64,000 nt of DNA from Nilaparvata lugens (taxonomy: Eukaryota > Arthropoda > Insecta > Hemiptera > Delphacidae), in NCBI RefSeq assembly GCF_014356525.2, contig NC_052518.1, positions 10,195,864-10,259,863 on the forward strand, in the 5' to 3' direction. Within the stretch, counting starts at the first letter, position 1. Every line of letters begins with the position of its first letter. Made by a program: the position numbers and the translations under genes. This document shows, in pieces, positions 57,235 through 64,000 of this stretch. The notes beneath the pieces were generated by a model. That model did no database searches. It had not been told where the DNA came from and saw only the letters and a program-made list of their open reading frames with translations.

Positions 57235-57800
57235 GTAATTATTATTAAACAAAAATCCCAATAAAACAATTAATAATAAATCAATAATATAATTATTAAT
57301 TATAATACCTTGGAATCAAGTTCACAAGGTTAAATTTGATAAATTTCTTGAGAGAATACAGAATTATTATTATACTTTAGATCACCCCGAAGACTTCTGC
57401 TACTGCAAATATTGACAACAGGGTAAACAGGGTAAATTTCTTGAGAGAATACAGAATTATTATTATACTTTAGATCACCCCGAAGACTTCTGCTACTGCG
57501 AATATTGACAACAGGGTAAACAGGGTAAATTTCTTGAGAGAATACAGAATTATTATTATACTTTAGATCACCCCGAAGACTTCTGCTACTGCAAATATTG
57601 ACAACAGGGTAAACAGCTAGATGGAAATTCGATGAGCGCTACTATACAAAAATTTCAGGGCTGACAAATAATTTTTGTATGGTAGCGCTCATCGAATTTC
57701 CATCTAGCTGTTTACCCTGTTGTCAATATTTGCAGTAGCAGATGTCTTCGAGGTGAATTACAGCATTTAATTTGGATTTTCGTTCAATAATAATAATTAT
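57235..57800. mobile_element. MITE, 'AACGAAAATCC' family, copy 3, expanded
   Basis: The ends TAATTATTATTAAACAAAAA and TTTCGTTCAATAATAATAAT are inverted. The right half (TAGCGCTCATCGAATTTCCA, AGCTGTTTACCCTGTTGTCA) pairs with the left half near 57605-57640. The left arm contains a 93-bp unit repeated three times (57341-57619), absent from the other copies. Confidence 0.85.
57341..57619 (+). repeat. 93-bp tandem triplication inside the MITE
   Basis: Units start at 57341, 57434 and 57527 with AAATTTCTTGAGAGAATACA, then AATTATTATTATACTTTAGA and ATCACCCCGAAGACTTCTGC, ending ACAGGGTAAACAGGG. The three are almost identical (one A-to-G in CTGCAAATATT), so the amplification is recent compared with the MITE arms. 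Confidence 0.95.
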
Positions 57801-60531
57801 TGGATTATGTTATACTTAAGAAGTATAAGAGATTTGAAACCCTTGGAAGAAATTTGAAAAGTATATAAGGATTTGTATATCTGTGTGTTATGGAAGAGTA
57901 TAGAATGTGATTAATATACAATATTACATTGTAGATTCTAGACTCTTTGTTTGGTTCACATAATATTTTCTAATAAAAATACAGTCGAACTGAGTGCATA
58001 TTCATTGATGAAAATCATGTCCTCTATTGAAGACAGCATGCTCTGTCAATCTCTTGGCGGAACCTGGGATGATTGTAACTCATGTTGTTTAACCATAAAA
58101 ATAAGTTTAGAAGTTTGGGTGATTTTTCTATAGTACTGTTAAACGTTGCTAACAGAACACAGTTTATGACCGAAATTTACTTTAACGAAAATTCTGAGCT
58201 TTTTCTGATCGTTATTCAAATTGTCAAGAGCCTTGATAAATTCATTCACGGTTCTCCTTATTATCCATACCTGATCATTGTATCAATATATCGTCCCTCT
58301 ATGGTTTTCTAATCAGAGCTGTTACTATTATGATAAATATTTATTATAAATACTAGTAGTACTACTACTACTACTAAGCCCTGAAACTGGAAAACCTGCT
58401 CAAAACACCGCCGATATTCTGTCAGCTGTACTATTGAATAGCAGTGGAAAATCAAAAGGAATAGTTCAAGTTGCATTGAGTTGTATGCATCAGTGCAAAA
58501 ACATGTGCTCGAGCTAACCTTCCATCTGATAGCTGAATTGAATCAATTTCGTTGACCAACAAGCTCTATCTGTAGAATGATTCAAAGAATATGTGTTAAA
58601 TTTGAAGTTGATTGATTGAATCATTCGCAATTAATCGTCCATCATACAAAAACCTCAAACCAACAAACGCACGTCTCGAGCCTCAACTGAAAAGACGAAC
58701 AATTTATAGACTTCAATTTATGAAAGTCAAAAATTCATAGAAGACTTCTTATACCAAGACGAACAATGTAATGTATTCAGAGAGAGGTGGTGGCCAAACT
58801 TTCAAAATAAATTTGTGATATTTTTGAGGCTACAATTTATTTTAAAGTCCGTCTACTGTACTCACATCATTATTTGAGTTACGATAGTTGGTTGTTCATT
58901 GCAGTATGGTATGTGCTATGCAATTTTCTATTTTGAACTGTTTTAAAATGTGACTATTACTTATTACTCCTATGTTATTTCAAGATCAATTTTTGTCTCT
59001 TCAATACTCATCATGTACTTTCAGATACAGTAGTTGTTACTACAGCCGGTGTATCAAGTCCCAGATATACTGAATAGATTAGAGTTCACAACACAAGGGT
59101 GAAATTAATAAATTTAAAGATAAAATACAGAATTATTCTAAAAATTGATAGAATATTCCTCTAGACTGCACTTTGACAGGGAAAAAGTAGCCAAACATGA
59201 AGTGGTATAATTCGTTTATTATGAATATTGCAGAATAGTCAATATTTTTATTTAGTTATAGATTTTCATTTCATACTGTGCGAGACTTGAATAATAGGAA
59301 AATAAAGACTTCGATTTAGTTGGCAAGTTTCGTAACTGTTAGATCAGTTTTCGTAAATTTTCTTCAAATCTCGTAACTAGCAGCTTCTCTTTGTGCAAAA
59401 AAAGAAATCGTTTGTCTCACCCTGAAATCTAGGAGTAAACATTATTCCGTTTCATCACTAAAGAACACCAGAATTAGTGCTGACATTCTAGGTACCTGGT
59501 TTACACGTTGAGTTGTTACGCTCTATTGTGCAGTCAAACTTTCGTTTTATGTTCTGAAATGTGTCTTAAAGAAAGCCGAATTGGAAAGAAATCCTCGAAA
59601 TTACCACAAGAAATGCCGAAACTGTTTCTCCAGATCAATTACTGGCTGAGTCTTCGTTATTCTACAGGTGACGCACGAAATGACCGAGCAATTAATTTGG
59701 CGAAAAAACTTATTGAATACAGGCAAATAAGAACCTGAGGTATCAAATAATATGAGTCTCGTTTATGTGAACACAAACTAATGATCATGACATGTTTATT
59801 GTGGATCTCTTTTCTCTGTGGATTCAATTTATACACCCAGATTTTCCATCGAATAATTAATTCAAGTCGCCATCAAAGTGAGAAATTGTGTGTGTGCATT
59901 CATCGCAGGTATGGATCGCAGAAATCATCATAATTCTACGATTGATTAATAACTCGGCCACGCATATTATCCTATCGTTTTATACTTATCGGATAAGTTT
60001 TACGATTTTTTTCATTATCTTGTAACATGAATTCGTTTTCTTATAACATAAGATAACATTCAGTTATCCAATTATGAACCATTAGTTTGATTTCATCAGT
60101 TTTTCAAAGAGAATCACATTCTTCATAAATCATCACATAAAACGATAGCTGCAGTGATCCACATCAGAGTAAACTCATGATTTTCAAAACCAATCTTATT
60201 TATATTAGTTGACACATAGAATTCCTTTGTTGTAACTATGTTTCTCGACATAATACTGATGTAGGCTAGCCCCTAAATGAATACATATCATGTGAGCACG
60301 GTTGTCAAGGTGACTGTATTGGCAACGAACTGTTGTTAAGAAAATAACAAGTCTGAGTTTGATGGGAGATGGTCAAATATGATGTAGTATTTTATTTTTA
60401 TCTTGTTCATAAATGTAAACTTTTGAATGAATAAGGTGTTAATTACAAAAGCACATTTACAATAATACTTTACTATAAATTTAATGTTGTGGGTTAGGAG
60501 CACCATCTTTTCTCAATATACTTATTGATTA
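57801..60531. other. No gene; repeat family D copy at 58553-58655
   Basis: 58553-58655 shares TCAATTTCGTTG, AATGATTCAAAGAATATGTG and GAAGTTGATTGATTGAATC with families D copies 1 and 2. The frames at 57951, 58082 and 59508 (plus) have no recognised domain; the 58082 frame has a hydrophobic stretch only. Confidence 0.4.
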
Positions 60532-60755
60532 CTAGCAGGTAACCCGTGCTCCGCAAGGGTCTAATTAGAACTTGATGAACTGAAATCTTCACCTACTGAA
60601 ATCGTGAACACTTTAAAATATACTTGGTGAATTCAGACTCTTTATGCAAAATTTCAAATTAATCAGTAGAGTAGTTCAGACGTGATGATGCGTCAAACAT
60701 AATTCTCCTATTCCGTACGTTTATAAGCCAGTTCTCTCCTTTATTATAGTATAGA
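60532..60755 (-). mobile_element. Short Helitron-like element, copy 2
   Basis: The reverse complement starts TCTATACTATAATAAAGGAG and ends CCCTTGCGGAGCACGGG, TTACCTG, CTAG. It shares TTTGACGCATCATCACGT and TTGAAATTTTGCATAAAG-like blocks with 27594-27830. It is 224 bp and non-coding. Confidence 0.65.
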
Positions 60756-62106
60756 ATAAGAAATGACTCATTTGACACTGTGCTGAAGATCAGATGGATT
60801 CTAGTGGAACATGATTACAGTAATTTATTGCTAACTCCAATTACATAAGTAGAATGAGCATGATAATTGAGAAGATTCTATTGATCTGATCTTGTAACAT
60901 TGTTTAGACTGACCACTGAGGATATCCTGGATTATGCGTGATCAGTAGAATGACTTTTTTGTTTACTGGCCTGCCGAAGTTTGGACAGCAATGTCCACTC
61001 TACTACTATACCACGTCGTTAGCAGAAATGAAATGAAAAATTAATGAAAGAAATGCGATTCATTATTGATAGCAATGAGTTGATATCGTGAACTGAATCC
61101 AATCTTTGAAGCGCTTTTGGAAGTCTCGAGAATGTGGATATAATAACATTCACAGTGGAGAGGAATCGAAAAAATTTCAACAATGCTTATAGACACAGAA
61201 AGGTGCATTAGAAGTTAGTATATGCACTAACTCATTAAAAGCTGGTGGTTTGAACTTGAAGTGTAAACACAAGTGAACACATGAACCAAATCGAAAAAAA
61301 CTCCAACAGTACTTATAATCACAGAAAGGTACCTTAGTACCTTTTGTACCTAAGTACCACTAGCTCATTTTAAAAGAAGTCATATCCGCTGGTGGTTTAA
61401 GCTTTGAGTGTAACACATTAACCAAATCAATTGACAACGAAAGCGACCGTAATTGAATTTCATCCTAGTTTAGCTTAATCTGTACTCCAGATGATGTATA
61501 CCACGCCCCTAAGACTCAAATTGTCATTTAAAAATTAAATACATTTCCACGTTGTATTTCAGGTGTATTGAAGTTGTTTTTCAGTTATCTATAAACTATT
61601 CACTGTGTAGGATCTATTCATTTAGAAACTTCAATATTAAATGATATGGGGTTGTGCATAAGCACAAAATGCAATGGTTGTACAGGTATACTCAAAATAC
61701 GTGTATTCTTTGTGCCTAACATGGTAAAAACGAGTGGTGTTTGTTTAAATCATGCTAAAATTGATGAAAAAGTCAGGAAGGCGACTGCATGGACAAAGAA
61801 TAGGTATTAGCGTAGGCATAGACCGAAGAAGAAATCGAGAAGTTTTAAGAAGCGTCAAGAGCTGTAAAACTCGAAGTATTTTGTATTTACTATTTTAGAT
61901 GGCTATTTTACGAATGAAGAAGCTCAAAATATAAACGGATTGTCGAGAATTATAAAAATGAGAAAAGTTTATGTCTATCTTGTACTCAAATTTAATTTTA
62001 TATTTTCAATTTGTAATTTTATTTGAATCTTTTGATTCCTTCTAGAATTACCAATAACTGTGAAAATGATAAAAGATTCTGAAAAATGTTATACTTTATT
62101 GTTTCA
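60756..62106. other. No gene recognised
   Basis: Loosely similar blocks at 61140-61230 and 61255-61400 (CACAGAAAGGT, GCTGGTGGTTT) are short repeats. 61640-61870 has a short frame beginning MVKTSGVCLNHAKIDEKVRK without recognised family. Confidence 0.35.
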
Positions 62107-62480
62107 TATGAAGAATCTCATTAGATTAATTGATTGTTAAAAACTGAAAATATTTCTAGTATCTTGTACTTTAATATTGTAGAGTGAATCTTATTAGATT
62201 AATTGATTGTCAAGAACTATTGATATTTCTAGTATAAAGGTGATGGTTTCTTTATCCATTCCGAGCTGCTATGAATTAACACTCTTTTTTATGTATTTAA
62301 ACACATTATGTTTAGCCAATTATGGCTAATTGACTGCATGTCGTGTTTAATAATACATAAAAAAGTGTATTCTAGTATCTTGTACTTTAATATTGTAGAG
62401 TGATTTTCAATCTTCATTGTACATGACTATCTTGTACTTTTTTCAAGAATTGTCAAGAACTGTGAAAATAAGAGATGCTT
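62107..62480 (+). repeat. Tandem repeat, 76-bp period, with an insertion
   Basis: Units begin at about 62111 and 62187 (ATTAGATTAATTGATTGT, TTTCTAGTAT, CTTGTACTTTAATATTGTAG). The second unit is split after TTCTAGTAT by 134 bp and resumes at 62379 with CTTGTACTTTAATATTGTAG. Confidence 0.8.
62236..62369. mobile_element. Small hairpin insertion, 9-bp target duplication
   Basis: TTCTAGTAT at 62227-62235 and 62370-62378 flanks the insert. Positions 62279-62368 form a near-perfect hairpin (TTTTTTATGTATTTAAACAC, AGCCAATTATGGCTAATTGA). A 43-bp part on the left does not pair. The neighbouring intact unit shows the pre-insertion sequence. Confidence 0.65.
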
Positions 62481-63385
62481 CTGCCCATCATGTACACGAT
62501 AATTCTAGAGAGTTTGAAGATTCCGTAACGAAGTAAGAAACAGCCTTAATCGAATTTCACTCTTACATGGTGGATCAGTCAGAGTTGAACTAATCACCGA
62601 CCGATCTTCTCCATTTCTATGACCTTGTACTTAATTGTCATGACCTTGAGTCCTGGAACTCTGGCGTCAACCAGGAATCTTCCCGAAAATAAAATTAGTG
62701 TTTTAACTGGTTGTCGTGTGGAAAGTTGAGTCGATGTTGTTCGTAATATTGGGTGTACGTTGGAACGGAAACAACATCGAAGGGGAAAGTGAAGGTAACC
62801 GGTTAGAAGAGGCAATAGCAACGAAAATGAGATAACTGAATTTATTTGTTGACCCTGAACATCATTCCGGGTTTCGCAAGGAGGGAGTTGGAACAAGTAT
62901 CGGGAGATGTTTGATTTTTTGCAGTTGCATCGTAGGCCTTCCACTCGTTTTTGGTCGAACTACACTAGTGTTCACGTTTTGGTAGACTACAATCACAACA
63001 GGAGAAAGTGTTTTCACTTTCTGTCTCAAGTGAAGAGGCTGAAGGTCATACCGTATCCAGCGTGCTGCGCCTGCGCACACATGCCAACTAGAGAAAGAAA
63101 CTTTCGTAGACTTGAGCGAGCCTTTACACGCTTACACGCGTGCATCACAGCCTCTGTATACTAAGTGTGTTTATTTTTGTCAGCTTTCCTCAATTACGCC
63201 GGCTTACGATATCAGCTTACGTATTGGCTTTCCTTATAAGCAAACGATCACTTAACTGTCCAAGGAAGTAGGCAATAATTACTATACTATCCTATCCTAT
63301 CTTTGGGAAGTGGGGAGGTGGTAGAGGGAATATGATCGAAGCCTCAGCCCTTCAGAAATTCAAATTCAGTGAGAAATTGAGAATT
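62481..63385. other. CpG-containing, slightly GC-richer block; no gene called
   Basis: 62640-63235 has several CpG clusters (GCGCCTGCGCACACATGCC, ACACGCTTACACGCG) unlike the AT-rich surroundings. Overlapping frames on both strands (62594-62944 minus, 116 codons; 62907-63164 plus, 85 codons; 62862-63080 minus) cannot all be real and show no recognised domain. It could be a promoter-proximal or 5' exon region of a host gene beyond the window edge; this is a guess. Confidence 0.3.
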
Positions 63386-63730
63386 GCATGCAATCCCGCT
63401 TGAGATTGGAACTATACGAAATGAGAGATCATTATCCAAAATATGAACTATGGAGTATAATATTTTTGGATATACTTTTGAAGAACTGAATATACTGTTA
63501 AATAAATGAATATGATCAATTTTAAACACCCAATTGAAGCGCTGAACGTCTTAGATGAGTTTTTTATGCAATTCCGCTTGAGATTGGAACCCTAAGTAAT
63601 GATAGACCATCATCCAAATTATGGAGTATAATATTTGAAATATTTTTGTATATACATTTGAAGAACTGTTGAATAAATGAACATGATCAATTTTGAACGT
63701 CCACTTGAAGCGTTGTAGGTTTTAAATGAA
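63386..63730 (+). repeat. Tandem duplication, 178-bp period
   Basis: 63386-63563 and 63564-63730 share CCGCTTGAGATTGGAAC, TATGGAGTATAATATTT, TTGAAGAACTG and AATAAATGAA(T/C)ATGATCA. The two differ by several indels, so the duplication is moderately old. Confidence 0.85.
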
Positions 63731-63962
63731 CTCTAATTATTGAAATTCAAGATCAATTTATGAGAAATAGGACTATGAACATCCTCGGTAAATTCAGAAT
63801 CTTCATGTAAAATTTTAAGTTGATAATTTTGTTATTCGTATCAGAGAAAAATTCTATACTTAGAAGTAGATTGTTTATTCTGAGGTTTAGACATGATGTT
63901 GCGTCAAGCATGTATTTCGTATCCATGTACAGAAGCTTACTCACTCGTTTATTAATAAGATA
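63731..63962 (-). mobile_element. Short Helitron-like element, diverged copy 3
   Basis: The minus strand shares GCTTGACGCAACATCATG-type, TTAAAATTTTACATGAAG-type and ACCGAGGATG blocks with 27594-27830. It carries about 60 extra bases and lacks clear CTAG and TC ends. The 76-codon minus frame 63753-63983 overlaps it and is not a gene. Confidence 0.45.
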
Positions 63963-64000
63963 ACGTAAGCATTCAACATTCATTACATTTTTACTTCCCT

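Noticed and set aside
62594..63164. Protein-coding exons on either strand
   Set aside because: Three overlapping frames on opposite strands, no recognised domain; only composition is unusual.
1..64000. Endogenous viral sequence
   Set aside because: No viral protein or LTR structure was recognised in any frame.

Overview
The window looks like intergenic or intronic DNA from an insect nuclear genome. It is visibly AT-rich, has long microsatellites, and is packed with decayed transposons in both orientations. No operon-like coding, rRNA gene, intact tRNA gene or CRISPR array is visible. The mix of foldback elements, short Helitron-like pieces, 5'-truncated non-LTR retrotransposons and retroelement tails ending in (AAAT)n resembles planthopper (Hemiptera) genomes such as Nilaparvata lugens. 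That assignment rests on familiarity and cannot be proven here. I found no convincing host protein-coding gene. Most open frames are short, or are by-products of microsatellites, tandem duplications or transposons. The only recognisable protein remnants are three C-terminal fragments of non-LTR retrotransposon ORFs (4425-4668, 38217-38658, 49891-50268) and a frameshifted hAT transposase end (42397-42982).

Layout. 1-5 kb holds a short MITE, several inverted repeat pairs, a foldback element, a tRNA-like sequence, a 313-bp TTC tract and a LINE remnant. 5-15 kb holds a G-rich block, a 957-bp inverted-repeat element carrying a CA tract, and a cluster of Penelope-like foldback elements with hammerhead-like motifs (11.2-13.4 kb). 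18-20 kb holds a foldback element whose right arm is cut by a Helitron-like element, then a MITE with a 7-bp target duplication. 21.9-24.7 kb holds a MITE with a nested insertion, a second nested foldback and a 20-bp minisatellite. 27-33 kb holds a short Helitron-like element and two more copies of the 7-bp-duplication MITE. 38-50 kb holds two truncated LINE insertions with clear target duplications, the hAT relic, a 620-bp hairpin MITE with TA duplications and further MITEs. 54-58 kb holds tandem duplications and two large foldback elements. 60-64 kb holds reverse-strand Helitron-like copies, tandem repeats and one hairpin insertion.

The most interesting signal is a recurring motif of about 35-45 nt, seen at ten places. 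It combines a CUGANGA-like box, a short stem and GAAAC or GGAAC followed by a self-complementary hexamer (ACCGGT, ACTAGT, ACATGT). This is the layout of the minimal type I hammerhead ribozymes reported from Penelope-like retroelements. Most copies are degenerate in one or two core positions, so activity is doubtful, but the conserved architecture around them suggests one element lineage. A second strong signal is a MITE family of four copies, each flanked by a 7-bp target duplication (three perfect, one with a single mismatch), a size unusual for common insect DNA transposons.

The elements do not work together as a system. The value of the window is as a record of insertion, nesting and decay, with several insertion sites resolvable to the base.
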